From Bifidobacterium pseudolongum subsp. globosum (lineage in GTDB: Bacteria > Actinomycetota > Actinomycetes > Actinomycetales > Bifidobacteriaceae), in assembly GCF_004155535.1 (NCBI RefSeq), contig NZ_RYUH01000009.1:124001-188000 (forward strand): DNA of 64,000 nt, written 5' to 3'. A model generated the notes under the pieces. It worked only from the letters and a program-made list of their open reading frames with translations. It searched no databases and was not told the DNA's origin. Positions within the stretch are counted from its first letter, which is position 1. The number at the start of each line of letters is the position of its first letter. The translations under genes were made by a program, and so were the position numbers. Shown piece after piece: positions 18,651 through 28,155 of the stretch.

Positions 18651-18886
18651 GTTCGCTCCTGCCTTCTTCCCTGCATGCACTTCGATAGTCGCACGAACGG
18701 CGCCACCACGGCGCTGGGTACCGCGCAGCGCGAACATGGCCGTGCCAATGGGCCCGCGCCTGTATCTCCATGAGCTCAGCCGATTGTCAGCTTGGTGGAG
18801 GAAAATGGAGCGGCAACACACAACATACACATGACCAACGGCACCCGCATACCATTGCCGTTCACGGATTTGGAGCGACTCACATC
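18651..18886. other. Divergent intergenic region upstream of LtaS-like gene
   Basis: 236 bases between the divergent esterase and sulfatase genes. It contains a strong ribosome binding site, GGTGGAGGAAAATG, opening a nine-codon frame (18805-18834, MERQHTTYT then stop) just ahead of the sulfatase. This could be a leader peptide or chance. No sure promoter elements were recognised. Confidence 0.4.
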
Positions 18887-21022
18887 GTGCACAACGAACC
18901 CCATGCGTCGAATGATCCATCACAAGACACCACACCGGCATCCAGCCCGTCCATGCCAGCTGCGGCGGCCACCACGGACGTGGAGGAGCTGCACATCTCC
19001 ACCGTCGACCCCACGAAGACCCCGAAGCCCAAACACCGCGCCTGGCCCGGCTGGCTGTATGCGATTGTGTTCGTCGTCGTGGACTTCCTCGCGCTCGCGA
19101 TTGTGCAGTACGGCGTCACCCAGTCCTCCACGCGCGTGCAACTGTCGAGCTCGCTCGACGGACTCGGCACGATGATCGGCAAAATGGGCCAAGGCAACTT
19201 CGTGCTCCTGCTCAACATGCTCGCCATCGGGCTGGTGTACCTGATCCTGCTCATGGCGTGCAACCGGTTCTGGGTCGCGACACCCATACTGCTCTGCCTC
19301 GCCGCGGTCATCGCCGCCATCGAGAAGCTCAAGATCAGCGCGCGGTATGAGGTGATCCTGCCCTCCGACCTGAACTTCCTCAAAGGCAACACAGGGAACG
19401 TGATGAGCTTCCTGCCGCCGGAGGCGCCCATGGTCATCGGCATGGCGGTGGGCGTGTGCGCGGCGGCCATCATATTGTCCGTCGTGTGCGCGCATTTCGA
19501 CGGCAGGCACGGCTCCATGATCCGCGGCGGCAACAAGCCGCTTGGCGCCGGCCTGCGCGTGCTGTTCACCGTGCTGCCGGCGCTCGCGATCGCCCTGTAT
19601 GTGGGCAGTGTGGGCACCGTGGATTCGTGGGGCTACCGTGTGTCACGCGGCATGGGCGACAAGCCGTCGATGTGGGATTCGGTCTACGACGCGCAGCGCA
19701 ATGGCCCCTTGGTTTCGTTCCTGCGCCAGATCGACCCCAAGGTCATGGACCAGCCCACCACCTACAGCGAGGCCACGATGCGGCAGATCGCGGAACGCTA
19801 CCGCAAGAGCGCGGCGACCATCAACAAGACGCGTGAGCGTTCGCTCACCGACAGCACGGTCGTCTATGTGCTGTCTGAATCGTTCTCCGACCCCACGCGC
19901 GTGCCCGGTGTGCAGCTCAACAAAGATCCCATGCCCGCCATCCGGCAGGTGAAAGGCGAGACCACATCCGGCCTCATGCTCAGCTCCGGCTACGGCGGTG
20001 GCACGGCGAACATGGAATACATGGGGCTCACAGGCTTGAGCATGGCCAACTTCGACTCCTCGCTCACGAGCCCGTACCAGCAGTTGCTGCCCGGGGCGTG
20101 CTGGGCGCCGAGCGTGAACCAGATGTGGGGCGCGCCCGAATACTCGATCGGCCTGCACCCGTATGAGCCGAGCATGTACTCGCGCGAGACGAACTACAAG
20201 AAGCTCGGTTTCTCGCACTTCTACGCGCTCAAGGGCGACGACATCATCGCGCATCAGGACAAGATCGACGATTCGCCGTACGTCTCCGACGAAGCGACCT
20301 ACCAGAGCACGGTCGAGGAGATCAAGAAGACCGACGACAACCAGTTCCTGCAGGTCATCACCATGCAGAACCACATGCCATACAACGACTGGTACAAGAA
20401 CAACGAGTTCACGGTGAGCGACTCCGCCGACGCCGAGCACCCGCTCACCGACAAGGAGAAGGAGTCGATCCGCACCTACGCCAAGGGCATGGAGCTGACC
20501 GACGAAGCCACCAAGAAGTTCCTCGAAGAGCTCGATGCGATCGACAAGCCGATCACCGTCGTGTTCTACGGCGACCACCTGCCCGGCATCTACAAGACCG
20601 CCGGCGCCGACGAGAAGAACTCGATCGCACTGCACCTGACCGACTACTTCATCTGGTCGAACCAGGCGAGCGAAGTGCAGGGCACCAAGCTCGACGACAG
20701 CGCCTACACCTCACCGAACTTCTTCATCGCGCAGGCTGCCGAACAGATGGACGCGAGAGTGAGCCCCTATCTGGCGTTCCTGACCGACATGCACGGTCAT
20801 ATCGCCGCCATGGAGCCACCGGTCGTCAACACCATACAAGGTTGGGACCGCATCCCCGAAGGGCAGGCGATCTACCTGAACCAACAGGGCGAGCCGATGA
20901 GCGTGGCCGACATGGATGCGGCGACGAAGCAGCTGCTCGAGGATTACAAGCTGATCCAATACGACATCACGGCCGGCAACAACTACCTCAAAGACATGGA
21001 GTTCATGGAACTGCCGAAGTAA
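18887..21022 (+). CDS. LtaS-like sulfatase-family phosphoglycerol transferase
   Basis: 711 residues from GTG 18887 (GGAG 11 bases upstream); the frame is open from 18770. A Pro/Ala/Thr-rich cytoplasmic leader of about 50 residues precedes five membrane segments (about residues 55-250), then an extracellular sulfatase domain. The catalytic threonine is in SSGYGGGTANMEYMG and metal ligands are in VVYVLSESFSD and VVFYGDHLPG. LtaS enzymes polymerise glycerol phosphate from phosphatidylglycerol onto lipoteichoic acid or decorate surface glycans with it. It is divergent from the esterase/MprF pair, so three genes acting on phosphatidylglycerol or its products are clustered. The exact acceptor in this organism is unknown. 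Confidence 0.85.
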   Translation: MHNEPHASNDPSQDTTPASSPSMPAAAATTDVEELHISTVDPTKTPKPKHRAWPGWLYAIVFVVVDFLALAIVQYGVTQSSTRVQLSSSLDGLGTMIGKMGQGNFVLLLNMLAIGLVYLILLMACNRFWVATPILLCLAAVIAAIEKLKISARYEVILPSDLNFLKGNTGNVMSFLPPEAPMVIGMAVGVCAAAIILSVVCAHFDGRHGSMIRGGNKPLGAGLRVLFTVLPALAIALYVGSVGTVDSWGYRVSRGMGDKPSMWDSVYDAQRNGPLVSFLRQIDPKVMDQPTTYSEATMRQIAERYRKSAATINKTRERSLTDSTVVYVLSESFSDPTRVPGVQLNKDPMPAIRQVKGETTSGLMLSSGYGGGTANMEYMGLTGLSMANFDSSLTSPYQQLLPGACWAPSVNQMWGAPEYSIGLHPYEPSMYSRETNYKKLGFSHFYALKGDDIIAHQDKIDDSPYVSDEATYQSTVEEIKKTDDNQFLQVITMQNHMPYNDWYKNNEFTVSDSADAEHPLTDKEKESIRTYAKGMELTDEATKKFLEELDAIDKPITVVFYGDHLPGIYKTAGADEKNSIALHLTDYFIWSNQASEVQGTKLDDSAYTSPNFFIAQAAEQMDARVSPYLAFLTDMHGHIAAMEPPVVNTIQGWDRIPEGQAIYLNQQGEPMSVADMDAATKQLLEDYKLIQYDITAGNNYLKDMEFMELPK

Positions 21023-21066
21023 GGCGCCACACGGCGTGGTGCATGTCTGCGCCGACCCGCTCGGTA

Positions 21067-21106
21067 CGAAGGCGGCCGGCACCTGCAAGGGTGCCGGCCG
21101 CCTTCG
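21067..21106. terminator. Bidirectional hairpin between LtaS-like gene and purD
   Basis: CGAAGGCGGCCGGCACC (21067-21083) pairs perfectly with 21090-21106 around a 6-nt loop. It sits between convergent genes. No T-tract is present on either strand, so termination would rely on the long GC stem. Confidence 0.75.
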
Positions 21107-21122
21107 CATCAGTCAGGGCGCA

Positions 21123-22388
21123 TCAGGCCTTGAGTGCCTTGGCTCCGATGTCGTGGCGGTAGAACATGCCTTCGGTGTTCACCGCGTCGAGGATCCCATA
21201 CACCTTGCGCTGTGCGGCGGCCAGGTCCGGGGCGCTCGCCTCGACGAGCAGCACGCGGCCGGAGTTGGCCACAAGCCCGTCGTCGCCGCGGGCCACGCCG
21301 GCATAGTACACGTGGGAATCGGCGTCGGTCGCGATCTGCGGGATGTGCGCGCCCTTGACGATCTCCCCGGGGTAGCCGTCGGAGGCGAGCACGACGCCCA
21401 AGGTGGCGTTGTCTTCGTCCCACGTGAACTCGGGGGTCTCGCCGTTGAGGATCGCCGTGATGCCCGCACCCAGATCACTCGTGAGCTTCGGCAGCACGAT
21501 CTCGGTCTCCGGGTCGCCGAAGCGCGCGTTGAACTCGATGACCTTCGGGCCGTCCTGCGTGGCGATGAGACCCGCGTAGAGGATGCCGGTGAACGGCGTG
21601 CCCTCGGCGGCCATCGCTTCGACGGTCGGCTTCACGATCGTCTCGATGGCCTGCTGCACCACGTCGTCACCGATCTGCGGCACGGGGCTGTAGGCGCCCA
21701 TGCCGCCGGTGTTCGGGCCCTTGTCGTCGTCGTACGCGCGCTTGTGGTCCTGGCTGATCGGCATGGGCCAGAACTCGGTGCCGTTCACAAAGCTCATGAG
21801 CGAGAACTCCTGGCCGTCGAGGAAGTCCTCGATGACCACCTTCGCGCCGGCCGAGCCGAAGCGGTGGTCGACGAAGATGTCGTTGAGCGCGGCGATCGCG
21901 GTGTCCTCATCCATCGCCACGGTCACGCCCTTGCCAGCGGCCAGGCCGTCGGCCTTGATCACGATCGGTGCGCCATGCTCCTGCACATACAGCATCGCCG
22001 AGGCGAGGTCGTCGAATGTGCGGTAGGCGGCGGTCGGAATGCCGTGGCGTTCCATGAGCTGCTTGGCGAAGTCCTTGGAGCCTTCGATCTGCGCGGCGGC
22101 CTTGCTGGGGCCGAACGCCTTGATGCCGGCTTCCCTGAACGCGTCCACAATGCCTTCGATGAGCGGCACTTCGGGGCCCACGAACACCCAGTCATAGTCG
22201 TTGTTGCGCACAAAGTCGATGAGCGCGGCCTGGTTGGAGGGATTGAGCTGCAGTGTGCGGATGCCTTCGTCGAGCTCCATGCCCGGATTGCCCGGGGCCA
22301 CGGTCACCTCGTCGACGCTCGCGCCACGCAGCAGCGTGTGCGCGATGGCGTGTTCACGTGCGCCCGAACCGATTACCAAAACCTTCAT
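21123..22388 (-). CDS. purD: Phosphoribosylamine-glycine ligase PurD
   Basis: ATP-grasp ligase making GAR from phosphoribosylamine, glycine and ATP. 421 residues starting MKVLVIGSGAREHAIAH at ATG 22388, where GAAAGAAG lies upstream; the frame remains open to 22421. ATP-grasp features include APIVIKADGLAAGKGVTVA, the loop PNTGGMGAYSP, and IEFNARFGDPET. It is the last gene of purF-purM-purD, 55 bases behind purM, and ends at a strong hairpin. Confidence 0.96.
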   Translation of the reverse strand: MKVLVIGSGAREHAIAHTLLRGASVDEVTVAPGNPGMELDEGIRTLQLNPSNQAALIDFVRNNDYDWVFVGPEVPLIEGIVDAFREAGIKAFGPSKAAAQIEGSKDFAKQLMERHGIPTAAYRTFDDLASAMLYVQEHGAPIVIKADGLAAGKGVTVAMDEDTAIAALNDIFVDHRFGSAGAKVVIEDFLDGQEFSLMSFVNGTEFWPMPISQDHKRAYDDDKGPNTGGMGAYSPVPQIGDDVVQQAIETIVKPTVEAMAAEGTPFTGILYAGLIATQDGPKVIEFNARFGDPETEIVLPKLTSDLGAGITAILNGETPEFTWDEDNATLGVVLASDGYPGEIVKGAHIPQIATDADSHVYYAGVARGDDGLVANSGRVLLVEASAPDLAAAQRKVYGILDAVNTEGMFYRHDIGAKALKA

Positions 22389-22443
22389 AATGCTTCTTTC
22401 TTCAGGAATCGTTGGAATCAATCAACAGTCGGTCAGTGCCGTG

Positions 22444-23478
22444 TCAGGCGAGCTCCACACCGTCGCCGCCGCGCGCGACCACGGATCCGATGCGGTAGCC
22501 CTGTTCGCCGGCGTTCGCGAGCAGGTTCATCACCTCGTCCTCGCGCTCGGCGGGCACGGCCACGACCATGCCGATGCCCATGTTGAAGATGTTGAACATC
22601 TCCATGTGGTCCACGTCGCCCGCGCGTTCGATCACGTCGAAGATCGGCGGCACGGGCCACGAGCCGAGTTCGATGCGCGCGGCGAGGCCTTCGGGCAGCA
22701 TGCGCGGCACGTTCTCGATGAAGCCGCCGCCGGTGATGTGCGCCACGCCGTGCACCAGATCGGCTTCGAACAGCGGCATGAGCGCCTTCACGTAGATCTT
22801 CGTGGGCGTGAGCAGCACGTCGCCGAGCGTGTGGTCGCCGAGCTCGGGCAGGCGCGTCTCCACGGTGTAGCCGGCCTGTTCGAACAGCGCCTTGCGCACG
22901 AGCGAGAACCCGTTCGAATGCACGCCGGTGGACGGCAGCCCGATGAGCACATCGCCTTCGGCGATCGCGGAGCCGTCCACGATCTTCGAGCGTTCCACAC
23001 AGCCGACGGTGAAGCCCGCGAGATCGTACTCGTCCTCGTCGTACATGCCCGGCATCTCGGCGGTCTCGCCGCCGATGAGCGCGGCGCCGGCCTGTACACA
23101 GCCGTCGGCCACGCCGGAGACGACCTGCTCGAGCACGGCCGGATCGTTCTTGCCGCACGCGATGTAGTCGAGGAAGAACAGCGGCTGCGCGCCCTGCGCC
23201 ACCACGTCGTTGACGCACATCGCCACGCAGTCCACGCCGATCGTGTCATGCTTGCCCATGAGTTTGGCGATCACGAGTTTGGTGCCCACGCCGTCGGTGC
23301 CGGAGATGAGCACCGGCTCCTTGTAGTTGAGCGACGCGAGATCGAAGAGTCCTCCGAACCCGCCGATGCCCGAAACGACGCCGAGGCGGTCGGTGCGCGC
23401 GACATGCGACTTGATGCGCTTGACGACCTCGTATCCCGCTTCAACGCTGACGCCAGCGTTTTCATATGCTTGTGGCAT
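22444..23478 (-). CDS. purM: Phosphoribosylformylglycinamidine cyclo-ligase PurM
   Basis: AIR synthetase, closing the imidazole ring of FGAM with ATP. 344 residues from ATG 23478 ([17 protein letters not shown]), preceded by AGAAAGG. Landmarks include the KSHVART...GGFGGLFDL region, [24 protein letters not shown] and [13 protein letters not shown]. The upstream 23 codons to 23547 have no family support. It lies between purF (112 bases upstream) and purD. Confidence 0.96.
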   Translation of the reverse strand: MPQAYENAGVSVEAGYEVVKRIKSHVARTDRLGVVSGIGGFGGLFDLASLNYKEPVLISGTDGVGTKLVIAKLMGKHDTIGVDCVAMCVNDVVAQGAQPLFFLDYIACGKNDPAVLEQVVSGVADGCVQAGAALIGGETAEMPGMYDEDEYDLAGFTVGCVERSKIVDGSAIAEGDVLIGLPSTGVHSNGFSLVRKALFEQAGYTVETRLPELGDHTLGDVLLTPTKIYVKALMPLFEADLVHGVAHITGGGFIENVPRMLPEGLAARIELGSWPVPPIFDVIERAGDVDHMEMFNIFNMGIGMVVAVPAEREDEVMNLLANAGEQGYRIGSVVARGGDGVELA

Positions 23479-23589
23479 GTTCGACCTTTCTTGAACTTGG
23501 TATGCCGTTGACAATGCTTGGTGGACCAGCGCATCGCGCACGAACAAGACATGGGACCGACTGTGCGTGTGCCAGTCAGTCCCATGGGT

Positions 23590-25140
23590 CTATTCGTTGG
23601 CGATGCAGTAGTCGGTCGGATCGACCGAAGCGTGCCGTCCGTTCACTTTGTGCGTGTATTCGGTGCCCTCGTACATCGTCTTCTGGTGGTCGTAGCCCGG
23701 CAGGCGCACCAGATCGTCGGGGGAGAGCGAATCGAGGAAGTCCTGCTCGTAATCGTCGAGCGCGGTGGGGTAGTCGCCGTTGAAGTACGCGACGCACAGG
23801 CCGCCGTACGGGGCGTCGGCGTGCAGGCCGATCGACTCGATCAGGCCGTCCACGGAGAGGAACGCGAGCGAATCCGCGCCGATGAACTCGCGGATCTCCT
23901 CGACCGATTTCTTCGCGGCGATGAGCTCCTGCGTCGTTGAGATGTCGATGCCGTAGAAGCACGGGTATTTCAGCGGCGGCGAGCTGATGCGCATGTGCAC
24001 TTCGGCTGCGCCAGCCTCTTTGAGGATCTGCACGATGCGCCGTGACGTGGTGCCACGCACGATCGAATCGTCGATGACGATGATGCGCTTGCCCTTGACG
24101 ACCGATTTGACGGCGGAGAGCTTCATGCGCACACCCTGCTCGCGCAACGCCTGCGTGGGCTGGATGAATGTGCGCGCCACGTACTGGTTCTTGATCAGGC
24201 CCATCTCATTGGGCAGTCCGGAAGCCTCCGCATAGCCCGAGGCCGCGGACAACGAGGAGTTCGGCACGCCGATCACCATGTCGGCGTCCACCGGGGCCTC
24301 CTGGGCCAGGCGCGCGCCCATGCGCTTGCGTGCCGAATGCACGTTCACGCCGTAGATGTCCGAGTCGGGGCGTGCGAAGTAGATGAACTCCATCGAGCAG
24401 ATCGAAAGCTGCGTGTTGCTTGTATAGGTGATGATGCGGTAGCCCTCGTCGTTGATCACGATCATCTCGCCGGGCTGGATGTCGCGGATGCGCTCGGCGC
24501 CCACAACGTCGAGCGCGCAGGTCTCGGAGGCGAGCACATAGGCGCCGTTCGACATGCGGCCCAGGGAGAGCGGGCGGAACCCGTTGGGGTCGAGCGCGCC
24601 GATCATCTCGTTCTCCGTCATGATCAGGTACGCGAATCCGCCGTGCACGGTGTTGAGTGCCTCCTGCAGCTTGTCGATGACCGTGCTGCGCACCGAGCGG
24701 CGAATCAGGTGCATCAGCACCTCGGTGTCGGAATTCGAATGGAAGATGGCGCCTTCGTTCTCGAGCGCGCGGCGCAGCGAGAAGCAGTTGGTCAGATTGC
24801 CGTTGTGGCACAGCGCCATGTCGCCGTCATGGAACCTGAAGATGAAGGGCTGGATGTTGTCGATGCCGCCGGAGCCGGCGGTCGCGTAGCGGACATGGCC
24901 GATCGCATGTTCGCCCTTGAGTTTTTCGATGTCTTTTTCGTTCTGAAACACCTGTGTGAGCAGGCCGAGCCCACGATGCCCGGAAAGATGGCCGTGGTCG
25001 TTGGCCACGATGCCGGCGCCCTCCTGCCCGCGGTGCTGCAGCGCATGCAGACCGAAATAGGTGAGTCGAGCCGCATCAGGATGACCCCAGACGCCAAAAA
25101 TACCGCATTCTTCGTGGATCTCTTCGAGTTCAGCTGACAA
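23590..25140 (-). CDS. purF: Amidophosphoribosyltransferase PurF
   Basis: First committed enzyme of purine synthesis, turning PRPP and glutamine into phosphoribosylamine. 516 residues. The N-terminal glutaminase nucleophile is Cys12 in [11 protein letters not shown], so a short propeptide must be removed; the PRPP-binding loop is in [15 protein letters not shown]. The start codon is TTG at 25140: AAGGAG lies 7 bases upstream and no ATG or GTG fits. A promoter is visible at 25192-25220. First gene of purF-purM-purD and the left border of the accessory region. Confidence 0.96.
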   Translation of the reverse strand: MSAELEEIHEECGIFGVWGHPDAARLTYFGLHALQHRGQEGAGIVANDHGHLSGHRGLGLLTQVFQNEKDIEKLKGEHAIGHVRYATAGSGGIDNIQPFIFRFHDGDMALCHNGNLTNCFSLRRALENEGAIFHSNSDTEVLMHLIRRSVRSTVIDKLQEALNTVHGGFAYLIMTENEMIGALDPNGFRPLSLGRMSNGAYVLASETCALDVVGAERIRDIQPGEMIVINDEGYRIITYTSNTQLSICSMEFIYFARPDSDIYGVNVHSARKRMGARLAQEAPVDADMVIGVPNSSLSAASGYAEASGLPNEMGLIKNQYVARTFIQPTQALREQGVRMKLSAVKSVVKGKRIIVIDDSIVRGTTSRRIVQILKEAGAAEVHMRISSPPLKYPCFYGIDISTTQELIAAKKSVEEIREFIGADSLAFLSVDGLIESIGLHADAPYGGLCVAYFNGDYPTALDDYEQDFLDSLSPDDLVRLPGYDHQKTMYEGTEYTHKVNGRHASVDPTDYCIANE

Positions 25141-25191
25141 GCTGGAGCTCCTTCCGGAAAAGTATGGAGAAAGGGATTCGCTACGAGATAA

Positions 25192-25220
25192 ACCCTAGCA
25201 AGCGCGCGCTACATTGCCAA
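25192..25220 (-). promoter_or_regulatory. Probable purF promoter
   Basis: On the minus strand TTGGCA (25220-25215) and TAGGGT (25197-25192) are separated by 17 bases, about 50 bases before the purF TTG start. The spacer includes a GCGCGC run. No PRPP- or guanine-type leader structure was recognised in the short leader. Confidence 0.5.
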
Positions 25221-25351
25221 CCGGAGCAATGCGCAAAATGGCGGAGTTCCAACAAAAAACCAGAGGCGGTGAGTTCGTATCGTGGACGTGCAGTGGCGCG
25301 GGGCATCGGGATGCCTCGAGGGCCGTCCACCCCGACGCGCCGATGATTCGA

Positions 25352-25377
25352 CATTTTCGAACAGGTGTTCGAAAATG
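25352..25377. promoter_or_regulatory. LexA (SOS) operator
   Basis: A perfect 26-bp palindrome: CATTTTCGAACA, two central G bases, TGTTCGAAAATG. It contains the Gram-positive/actinobacterial LexA core CGAACA-n-TGTTCG. It ends 5 bases before the ATG of the Y-family polymerase, so bound LexA would cover the start region. This predicts induction of the polymerase/YolD pair by DNA damage. Confidence 0.92.
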
Positions 25378-25382
25378 CTGCC

Positions 25383-26924
25383 ATGACAGACCGCACGTAC
25401 CTCGCCATAGACCTCAAATCGTTCTATGCCTCGGCGGAGTGCGTGGCGATGGGGCTCAATCCGCTGGACACGAACCTGGTGGTGGCCGATACAAGCCGGA
25501 CGAGCAAGACCATCTGCCTTGCGGTCTCGCCATCGCTCAAGGCCATCGGCGTCGGTGGGCGCCCGCGCCTGTTCGAGGTCGAGCAACGTGTGGCGCAGGT
25601 CAACGAGGAACGGCGGTTGCATGCTCCCGGGCACCGCCTTTCAGGGTCCTCCGCGCATGCCGCGGAACTTGCGGCCTCGCCTGGCTTGGCGCTTGCATAC
25701 GTCACCGCCAAACCGCGCATGGCGTACTACCTTGACGTGAGTGCGCGCATCTATGGCATCTATCTACGGTTCGCCGCGCAAGAGGACATTCATGTGTATT
25801 CGATCGACGAGGTGTTCATCGACGCCACGCGGTACTTGCGGTTCGCGGGCGGCAGCGCCCATGAGCTTGCACGGCGCATCGTGGCCTGCATCTACGCGGA
25901 GACGGGCATCACCGCCACCGCAGGCATAGGCACCAATCTTTATCTGGCCAAAGTGGCGATGGACATCGTGGCGAAGCACACCGCGGCCGGGGCGGACGGC
26001 GCGCGCATCGCGCAGCTCGACGAAGCATCGTACCGGCAGCTGTTGTGGGCGCACCGGCCCCTCACCGATTTCTGGCGTGTGGGTCCGGGTATCGCGCGGC
26101 AGCTGGAGCGCCATGGTCTGTTGGCGATGGGCGATGTGGCGCGGTGCTCGGTGGGTGGTGCTGATTCCTATTACAACGAAGACCTGCTGTACCGGTTGTT
26201 CGGCGTGAACGCCGAGCTGCTCATCGACCACGCGTGGGGTTGGGAACTGTGCACGATTGCCGACATCAAAGCCTACCGGCCGGAGCATTCCAGCATGAGC
26301 TCGGGGCAGGTGCTCCACGAGCCCTACGATTGGGATCATGCGCGCATCATTGCCTGTGAGATGGCGGATCAACTGGCGTTGGACATGGTCAAACGTGGGG
26401 TCGTGACCAGTCAGGTGGCCTTGTCGGTGGGGTATGATGTGACGAGCCTGGAGCGGTCGGGCGCGGAAGCGTACACCGGCCCGGTGTCGCGGGACAGATA
26501 CGGCCGGCGGCGGCCCAAAAGCGCGCATGGATCGTTGAATCTGGGGCGGCGCACGGCCGCGTCATCGGCATTGCGTGAGGCGATTGGCTCGCTGTACGAC
26601 CGTATCGTCGACCGCTCGCTGCTCGTGCGGCGACTCAATGTGGAGGCGTCACAGGTGCATGCCGCGCAGGGTGCAGGTGAGGTGAGTGGAGTTGGCGCCG
26701 CCGAGGCGGAGCAGCCCGACCTGTTCTCGTTCCTTGCGCAGGATGAAGATGGCCACGGTGACGAGAAGCACACGCGGAACGAGGAGCGTGAGATGAAAAT
26801 GCAGGAGGCGCTGCTGCATGTCAAAGAGCGGTTCGGCGGCAATGCGGTGATCAAAGGGCTCAACCTCGAAGAAGGCGCCACGGGTGTGGAACGCAACCGG
26901 CAGATAGGGGGTCATGCGGCATGA
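25383..26924 (+). CDS. Y-family DNA polymerase (UmuC/ImpB/DinB-like)
   Basis: Translesion polymerase of 513 residues. Catalytic acidic residues are visible in YLAIDLKSFYASAEC (Asp10) and VYSIDEVFIDAT (Asp/Glu about 142-143); the thumb has TAGIGTNLYLAKVAMDI and a helix-hairpin-helix-like PLTDFWRVGPGIARQL. Length and order fit the Gram-positive UV-resistance (YqjW/UvrX-like) branch rather than DinB. ATG 25383 lacks a Shine-Dalgarno sequence and lies right against the LexA box, so the message may be leaderless; an alternative ATG at 25365 lies inside the operator. Its stop overlaps the YolD-like gene by 4 bases. Confidence 0.9.
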   Translation: MTDRTYLAIDLKSFYASAECVAMGLNPLDTNLVVADTSRTSKTICLAVSPSLKAIGVGGRPRLFEVEQRVAQVNEERRLHAPGHRLSGSSAHAAELAASPGLALAYVTAKPRMAYYLDVSARIYGIYLRFAAQEDIHVYSIDEVFIDATRYLRFAGGSAHELARRIVACIYAETGITATAGIGTNLYLAKVAMDIVAKHTAAGADGARIAQLDEASYRQLLWAHRPLTDFWRVGPGIARQLERHGLLAMGDVARCSVGGADSYYNEDLLYRLFGVNAELLIDHAWGWELCTIADIKAYRPEHSSMSSGQVLHEPYDWDHARIIACEMADQLALDMVKRGVVTSQVALSVGYDVTSLERSGAEAYTGPVSRDRYGRRRPKSAHGSLNLGRRTAASSALREAIGSLYDRIVDRSLLVRRLNVEASQVHAAQGAGEVSGVGAAEAEQPDLFSFLAQDEDGHGDEKHTRNEEREMKMQEALLHVKERFGGNAVIKGLNLEEGATGVERNRQIGGHAA

Positions 26925-27346
26925 GCATGGAACCCACCCACCGGTACGACGACATCATCGACATGCCACATCACCAATCCAAACGGCACCGGCCCATGGC
27001 CGTGGAGCAGCGTGCCGCCCAATTCATGCCGTTTGCGGCCTTGGCCGGGTATGAGGACCTGCTTCAGGAGACGGCCAAGGTGCGCCAGCGGCAAGTTGAA
27101 CTGGGGGAGGATGCGCAGGAGGCGCTCAATGCGCGACTCGCGGCGGTGTTGGCGCATCTGGGTGAGCACCCGCGCGTGGATATGACCTTTTTCCGTATGG
27201 ACGGCGAAGGCGGCAGTGGGGAATACCTGCGCATTGAAGGCGGTGTGGTGGCGAAATACCTTGCAGAAGCCAATGCACTCGAGATGACGGACGGTAGGGT
27301 GGTTCCCGTGGTTGACATCGTGCGCATTGAGCTGAATGAAGTGTAA
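26921..27346 (+). CDS. YolD-like protein
   Basis: A 141-residue soluble protein. The HRPMAVEQRAAQFMPFAALAGYEDLL segment (broken here for length: RPMAVEQRAAQF then MPFAALAGY) matches the conserved start of YolD-like proteins, which in Firmicutes are encoded next to Y-family polymerases and are proposed UmuD-like partners. The ATGA overlap with the polymerase stop means coupled translation and shared SOS control. No UmuD protease residues are visible. Its biochemical role is inferred only from association. Confidence 0.75.
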   Translation: MSMEPTHRYDDIIDMPHHQSKRHRPMAVEQRAAQFMPFAALAGYEDLLQETAKVRQRQVELGEDAQEALNARLAAVLAHLGEHPRVDMTFFRMDGEGGSGEYLRIEGGVVAKYLAEANALEMTDGRVVPVVDIVRIELNEV

Positions 27347-27481
27347 CGGGCAACACGAGACGTGAATATCGTGTGTATTTTGGTGGATTTTCTGCGTTGT
27401 ATGGTGGTGGTGGGCGTTGTTCGTTGCTACCATGGAATCACGTGATCGTACTAGTTTTGCAAACGATGTCAGGGAGTTGAG

Positions 27482-28066
27482 ATGCAGCGAGCGCAATCCA
27501 GGAAAACGGCGTGGATCATCGGCATCATTGGTGTTGTCGTGGCTGTCGTGGCGGCATGTGTGGCGGTGTTCGTGTTCTATCTGCCGCAGCGTGGCGCTGA
27601 GCCGCAGGCTTCGGCCGAGACGGTCGCAGCGGCGGAGGCGTCGCCGTCTCCTTCGGCATCCACCACGGTCACGCCGTCCACGACCGATCCGATGGAGGTG
27701 ATCCGCAATTACGAGGACTTCATGATGAAGTACGCCGATTTCGCGGAGATGCTCAACAGCCAGGACGGCATGCCGGCGTCGAAGGCCGAGGAATACACCG
27801 ACTGGCTCGCGAGCTTCGACGACATGATGGCGCAGTTCGACGCCGTGAGCAACACGGAACTCACCCCTGAGCAGGAGAAGTACTTCGACGAGGTCATCGA
27901 CAAGGTCGACAAGCGCATGAAGGAAGCCACAGGCTCCGAACTCGCCGGCATTCCGCGCACCGCCGAGGAGGCGGAGAAGCAGGCGGAGGAGCGTCAGAAA
28001 GAAGCCGACCGCACCGCTGGCCGAACCGGTTCGAACGACAGCTCGGAGTCTTCGCAAGACAAGTGA
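27482..28066 (+). CDS. Membrane-anchored protein with a YExFMxKYxDF C-terminal module
   Basis: 194 residues: a basic start, one membrane segment (about residues 11-33, IIGIIGVVVAVVAACVAVFV), a Ser/Thr/Pro/Ala linker (about 35-73), then a helical module starting YEDFMMKYADFAEML and ending YFDEVIDKVDKRM, then a charged tail. The module recurs at the C-terminus of the 525-residue protein at 33087 (YESFMNKYCDFMEKY ... YYLEVMNRVNQRL). The domain type is one I associate with DUF6591-containing Bifidobacterium proteins, but its function is not known. AGGGAG lies 5 bases before the ATG. First gene after the SOS pair. Confidence 0.75.
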   Translation: MQRAQSRKTAWIIGIIGVVVAVVAACVAVFVFYLPQRGAEPQASAETVAAAEASPSPSASTTVTPSTTDPMEVIRNYEDFMMKYADFAEMLNSQDGMPASKAEEYTDWLASFDDMMAQFDAVSNTELTPEQEKYFDEVIDKVDKRMKEATGSELAGIPRTAEEAEKQAEERQKEADRTAGRTGSNDSSESSQDK

Positions 28067-28092
28067 CCGACGGGCCACCGCTGTGGCTGGAT

Positions 28093-28128
28093 GCTGCGCT
28101 CTTGGTGTGAAAATGCCAAGGGCGCAGC
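28093..28128 (+). terminator. Hairpin between membrane protein and GTPase genes
   Basis: GCTGCGCTCTTGG (28093-28105) pairs with CCAAGGGCGCAGC (28116-28128), 13 pairs with one T-G, around a 10-nt loop. No T-tract follows, so only partial termination is likely. Confidence 0.5.
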
Positions 28129-28155
28129 CGCATGTGATGTGCCTATGATGGCGGC

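Noticed and set aside
18805-18834. Nine-codon frame behind a very strong ribosome binding site ahead of the LtaS-like gene
   Set aside because: Possible leader peptide, but no repeated regulatory codons or terminator/antiterminator pair follow; too little to call a gene.
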